Both the position numbers and the translations under genes were made by a program. 64,000 nucleotides of DNA from Zingiber officinale (taxonomy: Eukaryota > Streptophyta > Magnoliopsida > Zingiberales > Zingiberaceae): NCBI RefSeq assembly GCF_018446385.1, contig NC_055999.1, positions 81,979,859 to 82,043,858 on the forward strand. Direction: 5' to 3'. This document shows positions 20,581 to 32,282 of this stretch, in pieces. The notes beneath the pieces were generated by a model. It was not told the origin of the DNA. It saw nothing but the letters and a program-made list of their open reading frames with translations, and searched no databases. Within the stretch, counting starts at the first letter, position 1. Each line of letters begins with the position of its first letter.

Positions 20581-22290
20581 TGAGCTCTATCTCAAATTCA
20601 ATCTCCCATGCGTGTGCTAAGCCTGGTAACTCTTGGAAGCACTGGTAGTCGCATAACGACTCAACCTCCGATAGCGTTGGTTCTTGTCCCGGCGGTGTTG
20701 ACTACATTTGCTAAAAATCCCATGCATCCTGAATCCAATAGCTGTTGTGCTTTCAATGCCGAGAAAAACTTCCCGGCTTTCCTCTTTGGCTTCCCGTGTA
20801 CTCAAACTGTACTCGCTTCAGTGGAATATTGTTGGCACTCTGAAGAAGCCAGATCGATCAGAAATCCATTCCAAAGATGACATCGTAGTCGATCATTTCT
20901 AGCACTATCGATCACCAAAAAGCTCACATGCCGCTATAACGACCGGTACTGCTCGAGCGGTGCGTAGGACGCCATAATGTCTCCGAGGGTAGCGTTGTCG
21001 AAACCGACTATTGAGTACTTCTAGAGGTGTTGCTAGTTTCTCGGCCCCTGGATACATAAGAGTGGGTTGCCCGATGTCGAATAAAAGGGTTGCATTATCG
21101 AAAAATACCGATCGACTGTGACAACTGCTCGAGGCATTTGCTACGTCCTCTCCGGTGAGAAAATCACGCATTCGTGGTAGCGTGGGGCTTCTAATCGCCT
21201 ACGGTCGATCATGGACCATCTAAGACAAGATACATCGTGTAGTGGTGGTTGAGCTCCATCGTATCGGCGAGGCCGAGGAAGGATTTTGTTCGGCATCGCT
21301 TAGCCATGTGCCCTTCACGTCACATTCAAAACAACCTCGCGTACCCTTGCGGCAAACTCATGGATGATGTTTCCCACAAGTAGCACACTTGGGATGTCTG
21401 GAATGGTTTCCAGGTCCTCCTTTTGGGTCACCGCTTGCCTTGCGTTTCCCCTTCCAGTTGGAGCTATGCCCTTGTTGTTTCTGAGTACTGAGCCACTTGT
21501 CCCTTGGGTTCTGTGGAAACACGCACTGGGTGATGTCGATAGTGCTCGGTGATCGAGCACTACTCACCGACTCCTCCGTGGTTTGTGGCCTATGAACACC
21601 ACCAGCCACATTCATTGCGATCTCGGTCCGAGCATCTTGACATCAAGCGTACTCGTTCCTTCTCTGAGTGACTAGTTACGGACACAGACGGGCCAACCTG
21701 TTGAATTTCTTCACGGCCTCTGAATCGATAGGTTGCCCGCGAAACTCGTAAACTCGTCATAGTGTCGGTTCGTGATTTGCATGTGAAGAATTCTCGAAGA
21801 ATTCTTCTCGAAGTCGCCCATGTCATCCGTTTATCGCCGCTTAATCCGCTCCCACCACATGCGTGCGTCTCTGTTAAGCGAAGGAGGCACACTTCACCTT
21901 TTCGTGCTCGCCAATCTAGAAGCTCCATCGTGCTTTCCAATGTTTTAAACCATGCCGAGCATCCCATGGTTCACTGGTGCCGAGAAGTTCTCGGGCTTAA
22001 TTCTCTGCCACTGGATAAGGTAAGCTTCTCTCTTAGCCCCGCTACTAGAGCTACTTGACCGGTCTGGTGGTACTACCTCTGATTCGGAGTCGTGAGGTTC
22101 GATCTTGGGTGACTGGGGAGTAGTCTGTTGGTTAGCCTTTAAGGAGGCTATCTCTGCTGCATTCGATACGCCTTTGTAGGTGAGCCACTAATCTTGTAAG
22201 TGCGGGAGGGCATCGAATCGCTCGGCTCATGCTTTCTTAGTTGGCGTCCTCGTACCATTTTCTAAATAGCAGAGAACATATATATATAAC
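20581..22290 (-). pseudogene. G2 protease and gag remnants with broken zinc knuckle
   Basis: The minus strand shows KCATCGKHHP then CFECDVKG near 21310-21390, a Gag zinc-knuckle region. The second knuckle is lost by shortening of a G run, so its His and last Cys fall out of frame. Upstream (21390-22250) lies low-complexity gag sequence, and downstream (20600-21200) the protease interval, both without a usable ORF. Identification rests on the knuckle and on gene order. Confidence 0.6.
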
Positions 22291-22492
22291 TAGGCTATCA
22301 TGTTATAGTTAACTACTGGTAACATGTTAAATACTATCATTGTAAACATGAATTAATTAACTACCAACATGCGAGCAAACATGAAAGCACATATAACTGA
22401 TATGAAAGCTGAAAACAAAACTGAGTGAGAGATGTTCTTACTTGGAAGCTGCAGGTACAATGCTGATGTGTGTGTAGGAAGTATGGAACACT

Positions 22493-22504
22493 GCTCTGAT
22501 ACCA
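22493..22504 (-). other. Primer binding site of G2 (initiator Met-tRNA)
   Basis: The minus strand reads TGGTATCAGAGC three bases from the 5' LTR end at 22508. Confidence 0.95.
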
Positions 22505-22507
22505 CTC

Positions 22508-24735
22508 TGTAACGACCCAACTCCTGGGTACTAGGCTGTGAGCCGGATCGCTACATTAACTACTGAAACTACTGTGCCGTACTGTGCGGAAAACTAGGTA
22601 AAATAAAATTTTCACTAACTGACTCTATTAATCTGATAACTGATGCACCCATGCTGTTATAAGGAAGGATTCAAGACCCTTTCCGATTGGTGTACATGTG
22701 CTAAGGAGAATGCTTGACCTCCCATCTGAGCTAGGAACTCAAACTAACTTCCCCGCTAGCTGCTGATCGATCCACGGATCGATGAATCTTACTGCGATTC
22801 TATGCCCTGCTGGATCGATCTACGGAACGATCCAGCAGAGGCTGGATCGGTCGGCAGACCGATCCAGGTGTGTCTGGATCGGTCTGCAGACCGATCCAGG
22901 CACCTGGAGGCGCTGAGATGCCTACTGTTCGATGCTGGATCGGTCGGCTGACCGATCCATGCACCTGGAAATTTCCTCCGAGGCTACTGTATCGGTCGGC
23001 TGACCGATCCAGTGGAACAGCTCAGACCCTGATCGGTCTGGGCACCGATCAGTGTCTGATTTCACTCGAGAGTTCTGATTTCAGCACTTTGGCGTGCCAA
23101 AACATCACACAATAGTTCTAAAACAATGAAGATACATTCTAGCATATAAGTACTAATGTTCTAAACATGATAAGCTAACAAAACATAGTTACTAAGCTAG
23201 AACAATTAGTAACAAGACTAAGTATCAAACTAGACATGATAAGTGCTAAACTGAAATAAAAACGTATAGATCCCAAGGATCTTTATTCCAGACCCCTTGC
23301 ACACACACATCATCGTAGCATCGCCCTCCAGCCTCCGCTAATCCACTTTTCTCTTACCGGTATCTGCAGTATAAGAAAAGTAGTATCTGTAAGCCAATAA
23401 GCTTAGTAAGAAACCATCTACCTCACAAAAACATGCAACGATGCGATTATGTTTTTAAAACATGCAGTTTGAAACTAAACTGAGCATGCAAGCATGGCAT
23501 GGCATGGTATCACACAAAGCATGGCATAACATATAAACTGAACATGGCCTACTTATAAACTGAGCATGAAACTGAACTAGTCATGCATATATCTAAATCT
23601 GTACACGAACTCAAATCATGTAAACTGAACCTGAACTGAACTGAACGCTAAATTTGTGTTCTCATCACTGGTTTCAAATTTGAAAACTATACATATAATA
23701 GATGAAAATACTAAACATCTTTGTTGGGCCACAATCAGTACTTCATCTTGCATCCCTCGAGACCCGGATTGCAAGTTCGAATCCAGGAGGTTACTAGGTT
23801 ATCCGAACCTAGGGACGACTGAGTCCAGCCCATGGATATCTGATCCAAGTACAGTGCCAACTGAATAAAAGAAAATCCGCGAATTATTTTACTTTCTTTT
23901 TCTATGCTATCTGAACCTAGAGCTAGGTTATCTGAACCTAGAGGCTACTGTGGGAGCCTACCCAATGGATATCTGATCCATATAGCTGTGATAACTGATA
24001 ACCAACTGAATAAAATGTTTCTAATATATTTTACATGCTGTTAGGACGCCTATTGGTGCATCCTTCTGAACTGGGCATTCTACCGAATGCTTGGTGTGCA
24101 CTAAAAACACACCCTAACACTGAGAACTGTAAAATTTCTGAACTAACGCCAAAACTAACAAGCGAGAGCAATTATACTGCAGGTGAGGGGTTTCTTACCT
24201 CAATCGCAAGGTTTTCTTACGATTCTATTCGCTAGGTTTTTCCGGAAAACTGTCCGTTCGACGAACCGCTTCCGTCCTCGCGTTCCTCTCGCGGAGAAGG
24301 ACCTTTTTTTGTGTTGGAGTCGTCGCCGGGAGATGTTCCCTTGGCCCTTGGGGCTTGGTGTACCGTGCGTGAGGGAGAGGAGAAGGAGGAGTCGGCGTGA
24401 GGGCTAGGGTGAGGAATAGGTCACGATAAAACCAATATAAAATAACCCAAATCCCAACTTAAGTTTATATTTATATTAAGTGGTTTAATGCACCCAACTC
24501 TAATATAAATATATTTGGTTCTCCTTCCTTTCAGCACGGCCCTGCTGGTTCACCGGTTACTAAACTTATCCGTAAACCATAGGTCTCGGGTTCGATTCCC
24601 GCCTAAGCTATTTTACGGTTCCAATTATTTTTGCTGCTTCCGCTACTCGGAAAATTCCGGAAAAATATCTAAAAATTCCAGAAAAATCATACTATATTTC
24701 TAAAACAAATTCTGGAATTTTTTTCGGGCTTTACA
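22508..24735 (-). repeat. 5' LTR of G2
   Basis: 2228 bp, paired with 15717-17915. It has one extra 32-bp hairpin-bearing unit at 22869-22900 relative to the other LTR. Near 24588-24600 it carries GGGTTCGATTCCC, a tRNA T-arm/B-box-like hairpin, which is truncated in the partner LTR. Confidence 0.92.
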
Positions 24736-24740
24736 GGAAG

Positions 24741-25135
24741 CTTGGCATGGGAAGTCGGAGAGGGCTCGACAGCTCGTTCTCCGGACTAGGTCAGAGAGGG
24801 CTCGGGAGCTCGTTCTCTGGACCAAACGAAGTCGGAGAGGGCTCGGTAGCTCGTTCTTCGGACTAGGTCAGAGAGGGCTCGGGAGCTCATTCTCTGGACC
24901 AGACGAAGTCAGAGAGGGCTCGGTAGCTCGTTCTCCGGACCAGGTCAGAGAGGGCTCGGGAGCTCATTCTCTGGATCGGACGAAGTCGGAGAGGGCTCGG
25001 TAGCTCGTTCTCCGGACTAGCTCAGAGACGGCTCGGGAGCTCGTTCTCTGGATAGGACATGGAAGTCGGAGAGGGCTCGGTAGCTCGCTCTCCAGACTAG
25101 GTCAGAGAGGGCTCGGGAGCTCGTTCTCAAGACCA
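24741..25135 (+). repeat. Tandem array in the 3' LTR of element A
   Basis: The same alternating units of about 45 bp (AGTCGGAGAGGGCTCGG and AGGTCAGAGAGGGCTCGG) as at 1-295. The copies are imperfect, and unit order differs slightly from the 5' LTR. Confidence 0.88.
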
Positions 25136-25184
25136 GGAAGGCCTTAGGATTTAGGGATGGGAAGCTCTAAATTCACATGGGCAT

Positions 25185-25501
25185 TGGATCGGTCAGCAGA
25201 CCGATCCAGTGATACTATGGGTTTTCTGATCGGTCTGGTGACCGATCAGTAACCAAACAGTGGCTCACTGTAAGTAATCTGATCGGTCACCAGACCGATC
25301 AGGAAACGATCAGGAGGCAGAGAAGGTAGGGGGATCGGTCTGTGGACCGATCCACCTATAGCCTGATCGGTCCACAGACCGATCAGGCTTCGGAACCGAC
25401 ACTCATAGATAGTTGGGGATCGGATCAGACTAGGGCCTGATCGGTCCACAGACCGATCAGGGACCTCCTGGACCGATCAGGATGGAGCCTGATCGGTCCA
25501 G
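25185..25501. repeat. Hairpin-unit cluster in the 3' LTR of element A
   Basis: Perfect or near-perfect inverted repeats with 4-nt spacers lie at 25185-25208 (AGCA), 25226-25249 (TGGT), 25279-25302 (ACCA), 25332-25353 (TGTG), 25362-25387 (CACA) and 25436-25461 (CACA). An everted pair is at 25468-25501. Arms are 9-11 bp. This copy is cleaner than the 5' LTR cluster. Confidence 0.92.
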
Positions 25502-26456
25502 GCCTAGCCGTTGCGACACAATGGCTATCTCTGCTTCATCTATTTTCGTCTGTTCTTCTTCGCAGGTTGCAAGGAGATACCAGATGATATAAGGCCTCTA
25601 CAGTGAAGAATGAAAAACAACACTGAAAGAACTGCTTCTGCTAATTCTTCTTCTTCCTCTTGAGCTTTGCTGAGCTCTCGGTTTGCTGAAGCTTCGCGTG
25701 AGCTTCGTGCTGGTTTTCTAGCTGCTGGAGCCGTGAAGCTGCTGCTTCATCAACGGACTCCGACGAGAAGGCAAGCAAGTGTGTTTACAATTTCTATTGT
25801 TCTTGTTTGTTTCCTCTATTGTTGTACTCCTCTGTTTTGCTGTTGCAAAGACTTTATGGTGAGGTTTCTCCACCCAGAAGGAGTTCATATTAGCCGGTTA
25901 TCCGGGGTTTCATCCACCGACGGATTGATAGGCTTCGTCCACCTTACGGACATGCCGAGGAGTAGGAGTATCATCTCCGAACCTCGTTACATCGCTGCGT
26001 CTAAGGTTTAATCTTCTCGTTCTCATTTCTATTATTTCATTTCCGCTGCGCTAACCTAATTCGTAGGAAGAAAAGAAAAATTGGGGTCGGCTATTCACAC
26101 CCCCCCTCTCTAGCCGCATCCGAAGGTCCTAACAGCTTCAACCTAGTGCATTTGGCTGAATGGAACTACTGAAGCTACCCCTTACGGATCCTAACTAGTT
26201 AGACCAAGGTTTTGTACTAAGTTCAGTGCATAGGACTATTTGGAAAACCTCGAAGGCATGGTTACTCTAATGATGTCCAAGTGACTCACCATAACCCAGA
26301 AGTTTATCTAGAGAATGTCTATTTATTGAGTTCAAAGCAAAACCTGAATCTAACACAAAGTTAAACCAAACCCAAAAATTGAACTTAACTTCATCTCACA
26401 AAAATTATAGGTTTCCCTGATTGAAAACATAGATCGGGTGAGATGATTAAGGATTT

Positions 26457-27050
26457 CAGATCAAACCAAATCGAATCGAATCGAATCAAATCAAATCGAA
26501 CTGAACTAAATTAAATTAATCTAATTAAATTAAATCAAATCTAATTAAAATTAAATTATATCTAATTAAATTAAATCAAATCTAATTAAAATTAAATTAA
26601 ATCTAATTAAAACTAAATCTAATTAAATTAAATTAAATCTAATTAAAATTAAACCAAATCTAATTAAATTAAATAAGATATAATTAAAATAAAATTAAAT
26701 CTAATTAAATTAAATTAAACCAAATCAAATTAAATTGAAAATCCAATTTCAAATTATTTTAAAATTTATCTTAAAACATTATTTTAAAAATTAATTTAAC
26801 TTAAAAATTATTTTAAAAATTAATTAACTTAAAAATTATTTTAAAAATTATTTTAAAATTTAATTTAACTTAAAAATTATTTTTAAAAGTAACTTAAAAA
26901 TTATTTTAAAAATTAACTTAAAAATTATTTTAAAAATTAACTTAAAAATTATTTTAAAAATTAATTTAACTTTAAAATTATTTTAAAAAATTAATTTAAC
27001 TTAAAAATTATTTTAAAAATTAATTTAACTTAAAAATTATTTTAACCAAA
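26457..27050. repeat. Two AT-rich degenerate tandem arrays
   Basis: At 26457-26745 short words of the type AAATCTAATTAAATTAAAT recur. At 26750-27050 a unit of about 30 bp of the type TTAAAAATTATTTTAAAAAT recurs. Both are almost pure A/T and end sharply at a GC-rich segment at about 27060. Confidence 0.88.
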
Positions 27051-27150
27051 ACTGGTATTACCTTCCGGGCGCCCGAAAGGTGCTCCGGTCACCCCGCCCT
27101 AACACTCTGCTCCAAGCGCCCAGAGCTAGTCTGGGCGCCCGGAGCGCCCT

Positions 27151-27160
27151 TTATATAGGG
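27151..27160 (+). promoter_or_regulatory. TATA-like box upstream of the element B ORF
   Basis: TTATATAGGG sits in a GC-rich context with palindromic GGGCGCCCGG words (27063-27150), about 250 bp before the ORF start. The arrangement resembles a core promoter with 5' leader; no experimental support. Confidence 0.35.
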
Positions 27161-27895
27161 CAGCAAGGGTGCCCCCAAATCCTTGCACCTCCTCCTTCCA
27201 CTCTTGCCAAGGCTCTCACCGTGCTTTAACACGAGAGGGATTAAAATTAAAACTTTTTCTTCCTTCTTCGGTTATTACGCTACTGCGAGTCGACCGAGGT
27301 CGTCATTTCTAGTATTTTTATTCACGATGCATCGGTAAACTTTCGTTCCTCTTCTAAATTTTTTAAACATTTCCTATAATTTATTACTTAGTCTAGTTTT
27401 TTGATAAAGTATGAAACGTCTTAATACTAGTGTTGGGTCCTCTACTACTAGTACTAACCCTAGGTTCCCTATTGAAGAACTTAGGATTAGATTTAACTCA
27501 ACCATTTATATGTCTATCTGGACTAGGTGTTTAGATAGACAGTTTTTCTTGCGTTCTTGCATCCCAGCTGTAGAGGTCATTGACTACTACAGCTTGCAGA
27601 GCCTTGTTTACTGTACCAGTTCAGTAAACATAGGTTTATGTGCTAAATTGTACAATAATTTAATCAAGGTAGATGACCTTACATATACTACTAGGGTAGC
27701 TGGTACTAATATCACCCTATCCTCTACCATCATCTAGACCTTTTTAGGTCTACGACCATCTACATGTACTTTTCAGTGCTATCCACCTAGGGATCTATCA
27801 TTTGGTGATCCTTACTCGTATATTACTCTTGATATGATTTATTCGTATTTTTTTTAGGGGGGGAGCGAGTACCCACTATTACCATGTTTAGGTCA

Positions 27896-30800
27896 CACTA
27901 TGTGAAAATCGACAATAGACTTCGGATATTATCCGAAGTAATAGGTAGATATTTACCGAAGTAGACACACGTGAAGTAAAAAGGTAAATTTTTTACTTCA
28001 CCACACGTTACCGAAGTCTATCACTGGTTCAAAACCGGTTCAAAATCGAACCGTTTTCGAAGTAAAAAAGCTTTATTACTTCATCAAGATCAGTAAAAAT
28101 ACCGAAGTAATTGATTATATATTACTTCATAGGTTATGTTGTTTGACGAAGTTTAAAGAAGTTACAACTTCACAATTTTTTATATTATGATGTAGTAAAT
28201 ATTTAATATTACTTCCGCATATTTTAGCTTGATCGAAGTAATTGTTATTGTATTACTTCATCGTAGTATGGAAGTAGGAAAGTATATTTTACTACACTTC
28301 AACAATTTAAGTTAACACAGTAATACATACAAATGACTTCAACGATTTTAATCAGTGGCAAAGTAAATAGTTTCTTTAACTACGACAATATTTAAATTTA
28401 TTAAAGTCTTATGTGTTGTATTACTTCATCATTTTTATTTATAGTATCGAAGTAGTTGACTATATTTTACTACAATACAAATTTAATTGACAAAAGTGTA
28501 TATCATAATATTTTGCTATAACACAATAGTTTTCATCACCAAAATTGAATAAATATATCACAAATATCTATCAAATACAATCCAAAAGTGTATTCATAAA
28601 AGAAATGTTTAACCATAACTTCAAAACTTTTGTGTCCATAAATCTCTAAATACAATCTAAAATTTATATCATAACCTACACTTAGGCACCCACATAAAAA
28701 TAGACGAATTCGCTCCATTCACTTCTGACTTCATCATACTGAGATTGATTGTAATACTATTTGTTTTTTGATGCTGCAAACTGAATCATTAACAAAAATT
28801 TAAGGATCAATGACAAATGACTTAATATTTTATAAAGAAAATATTTCATAAAGAAGAAATTCACCTTCTATATTTGTAATGTTGCCAGATTTGTCCTCAC
28901 GAGCTTTACGCCAAAGCAACGATCTATCAACTTCCTCATTTTCAGCAATTAAATTTTTCTCCCCCTACAATTCCAAAAATGATCAGTTACATAATATTAA
29001 ATAGTTACTTGAAAATGCCAAGTATAATGTATGGTAGCTTATCAATTCAGCCTCTAAACCGATGTAACCTTTGCGAGACAATCTGTGATGATATTTATAA
29101 TGCATCGTTCGTTCTTTTTGCTTTTCATGAATAACCTACATAGAGGATACATTCATAAACACCTGTATGCATTATATATATAGCAGACAATATGGAAATA
29201 AAGAATTGTATTTTGGTATTTTGCAGGTGTAAGCATTAGAAGTGATATGGTTAAGCACAACAAATGAAGCATCTATAAATAAATATATGGCACCAGAATT
29301 TGGTTCTGTTAGTGTTGTATGCAGGTTATATATCCTATTTAACTACTATATCATATGTACCCTTGTAGTTAGCTAACCCGGCATAGTCCAAGTAAAACCC
29401 ACATAATAGTCCATTAATAACAAAATAATAGTCCAAGTAAAACTCACATAATAGTCCATAACAGGATATGTGCATTACCAAAGCAAACACCATTTATAAC
29501 AAAATAAATCAACAAACTTTACATGTCAATCAACATTAGTATTCACTTGTTGCACTAGACACATTAAAAAGTAATAAATACTTACAAGTTAGGCCCATGC
29601 TCATCATCACCATGGATATATAAAACTTTTACCGGAACTCATAGATGCTTATGACTCCTCACTTTTTGTAACCCTACAAAGAAATAAATACATGAATCTT
29701 TAATGTGCATTATAATATCAAAACCAAAGACAGATCTTAGCAATAACATGTTTATATTTAATGTCATACTGTAATATCAAAAATATATAAGATGACTAAT
29801 GTCATTCTACATCCAAGATGTTCATAATTCAAAGTTCAAAATGTAGTCGTCCTCTATGGGGAGAAAAAGTATCCTTGAATTCCACAATGGAGAGAATTAA
29901 AATTACTTTTAATATCAAATGAACTAGCAACTACAAAACAACACATTAAATTTGTTTTCCTTACATCATCCTCCAGAACTAGGTAGTCTACTTGGGCCAT
30001 TTTCTAAAAAAACACGTAGCCACTATATGAAATAGTCCTTTGCCAACTCTTTAGAATAATAAAAACAAAAAGAACTATGAAGGGTCAAAGAACAATATTA
30101 AATCTCAAGGGTATGATGTTGTAACCCATGGAAAAACTTTATTTTGCCACATCACCAAGTTTTAAACCCATAAAGTAGAAAGAAATAGAAAAAAAATGAA
30201 CAAAAAATGATGAAATAGATAGGGATAAAAGAGATTCTTTGTATACAACTCTTTTTATAATTGGTAGAAGAGCCACTATGGACTTGTTGATTTTGTTTAT
30301 CAAAACCTGCATAAGACAAGAAACAAATTTATATGTTATTGTCATTTGACTTGGAAAATCAATTTTATAACATTTAAAAACAAAGAATTACAAACTGAAT
30401 TTCTTCATTTAAGTTCTGCTAAATGTTAATCACACCCTTATATCATTAAGGCAAAGATATATGGAAACATTTTGTAAAGAAGGGTAATCCTTTTTAAATA
30501 TTACATTACAATACAATATACAAGCTCTTTTGGCATAAAGACATATCAGCATATGATAATCATCAAGAAGGATATTCCTTCACAGCAATCTAATGAATCA
30601 TGAAATTTTTAAAAAGATGTTAATCAATCCATTACAAGCTCTAGAATAAGACATCTAATCAAGCAATTGTTTGAAATGAAAAACTATCAGAACATTCATG
30701 AATAGGGACATAAGAGCATACAAACTTGAATTCCAAAAATGTTTCTTCTATGATAACGACACTAGATTTTCATTTCATGTCATGTAAAGTTATGCATCCA

Positions 30801-32282
30801 CCAAGGTAAAACTAACAGAAATGCAGGTATAACAAGAGCAAAGCCAAGAAAGAGACCAAAAGAAGAATTTATAATCTCCTCTTCCCTACTTGGACTTTCT
30901 TTTTATTTGTGGCAAACACATAGTCTAAATTACAAACATCACAAATATTATGTATAATTATCAACAGCAAACACAACTAAGTAACTTCTCTATAATATTC
31001 ACAGTCAACAAAACCAACCAATTCATGATTAAAGTCCCTATAGTTATTCAACTAATGCAGATCAAATTAATTAGGAAAAAATAAAAGGCCTAGAGTTTCA
31101 AAAGCAGGTAGCGATGTCACGCCTCGGAACAGGCCACTACCCAGTGAGGCATCTGCCCCTTCGTGTGCCCCTTCGTGTGCGGCTGTTTGTGAATCGGTTG
31201 CCTGGCTAGGCATCGACCCCTTCGCGTGAGACTGTTCATGAACTAGCCTCTAGCGAACCAGTAGCCTAGCGAGGTTGCGGCCCCCTCGAGTGTGGTCACA
31301 TACAAAGCGGCCACTCGTCGTCTGGCGAGGCAGCTCGCGGTACTATAGAGAGGAAAGAAATAAGAAATAGGGTTACCGATGAGCTGCTCCTTGCTTGCCA
31401 CGGAGAGGGAAGAAACCTGGCTGCGATGTAGAGAAGAAAGGAAAGAACGGGGTAAGAGAGGGAAGAAATGCTACAGAGAGGAAAGGAAGGGATCGAGTGG
31501 GAAGGGCGCTGTTGAGACTAAAGGATCGGGTGGGGTTGGGAAGGGCGCGACAAAGAGGAAAGGATCGGGAGTTGGAAAGGAAAAGTTTAGGTCAAATATG
31601 TTTATACTACGATGACATTTATAAAATGTGTCATTGGTTTAATATGATCTTGTTTTATAAAAAAACTAATCAGTTTTAATAAGTGTAGTTATAAAATATT
31701 TATAAGGACATTTTTTAATTAGTGTCATAAAGAAAATATCATAATAGATATTTTTTCTTGTAATGAGGGAACAAAGTCTGTGCTGTAGAGAGGAAAGGAT
31801 CTCCGTGCGTTGGGGAGGGAGGGGGGGACTCGAAGGTCGCGATCTCCGTACGTTGCGGGGGGAGTCGAAGGTCGTCGGGCAAAGGGTGCGTCGGGCGAAA
31901 AATCACGAAGAGGGAAGAGCAGTGAAGCGAAATGGCGAAAAAAATAATAGTATTACCGGTTAAGAGGGCGTAGGGTTAAGGTTCACGCGTGGAAAAAATT
32001 AACCGGTTCAACAGAATTTTTTTTTAAACCGGTTCAAACTTATTACTTCAACACTTAGATATATTAGTTTGATATTATGACTTATTACTTCATCAAATTT
32101 ATATTATGAAGTAAAATGATAGATAAAATTAAAAGTGAGATTCACATTTTTTAATCTATGAAGTCTAAAATAGTATTTACTACATCAAATTTATTATCGA
32201 AGTTGATTGTAATATATTACTTCACAAATACTGATTGCCGAAGTAAACAGTTGCGAAGTCTATTCCAGATTTTCACATAGTG
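27896..32282 (-). mobile_element. CACTA (En/Spm-type) DNA transposon, non-autonomous remnant
   Basis: The ends are perfect inverted repeats of 15 bp: CACTATGTGAAAATC and its complement. They are flanked by the 3-bp duplication TCA (27893-27895 and 32283-32285), which is the CACTA hallmark. Subterminal sequence at both ends is crowded with CGAAGTA/TACTTCG words (27915-28320 and 32040-32265), also typical. Only eroded transposase exons remain (28875-29140, minus strand). The rest is AT-rich sequence plus a GC-rich block at 31115-31350 with CCCCTTCG repeats; purine-rich ORFs at 31379-31680 are not recognisable genes. Confidence 0.9.
28875..29140 (-). pseudogene. Remnants of a plant Ptta/En/Spm-type transposase inside the CACTA element
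   Basis: Two minus-strand exon-like pieces read IHEKQKERTMHYKYHHRLSR then KGYIGLEAEL (about 29045-29140) and EEVDRSLLWRKAREDKSGNI (about 28880-28950). The order and wording match the conserved C-terminal part of plant CACTA-associated transposase proteins. They are separated by intron-like sequence, and no further exons were recognised, so the copy is a remnant. Confidence 0.55.

Larger units (their letters stand above)
15717..24735 (-). mobile_element. Ty3/gypsy chromovirus G2, inserted in the 3' LTR of element A
   Basis: This is a 9.02-kb element with LTRs of about 2.2 kb and target duplications GGAAG at 15712-15716 and 24736-24740. Minus-strand order is 5' LTR (22508-24735), primer site, gag with zinc knuckle, protease, RT, RNase H, integrase, chromodomain-like tail, polypurine tract, 3' LTR (15717-17915). 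Coding parts are more fragmented than in G1. Its LTRs carry GATCGGTC hairpin units although it belongs to a different superfamily from element A. Confidence 0.92.
1..26134 (+). mobile_element. Sirevirus-like Ty1/copia element A, gag-only (TR-GAG-like), left end outside window
   Basis: The parts seen are a 5' LTR ending in CA at 1241, a Met-tRNA primer site at 1244-1255, a gag ORF at 1304-2779, repeated purine tracts at 14848-15224, and a 3' LTR beginning TGTTGG at 15225 and ending CA at 26134. With G1 and G2 removed, the internal region is about 3.2 kb and the 3' LTR about 1.9 kb. Apart from gag there is no ORF of 60 codons or more in the residual internal sequence and no protease, integrase or RT motif. 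Sireviruses are known for a zinc-knuckle/coiled-coil Gag and multiple polypurine tracts, and both are visible here. I infer a non-autonomous element that keeps Gag and borrows Pol from a relative. The target duplication cannot be checked because the left flank is missing. Confidence 0.8.
15225..26134 (+). repeat. 3' LTR of element A, interrupted by G2
   Basis: It starts TGTTGGTGCAACC and ends GGTCCTAACA. G2 plus one copy of its 5-bp duplication occupies 15717-24740, leaving about 1886 bp of LTR. The interior carries two tandem arrays, the hairpin cluster, the TATA-like site and the R/U5 part shared with 1-1241. Confidence 0.88.

Noticed and set aside
24541..24640. A tRNA gene in the G2 LTR
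   Set aside because: Only a T-arm-like hairpin is present; no A box, D-arm, anticodon arm or acceptor stem could be fitted.
31379..31963. Lys/Arg/Gly-rich ORFs within the CACTA element
   Set aside because: Purine-rich, repeated GGAAAGGA words in overlapping frames; no recognisable domain or splice context.
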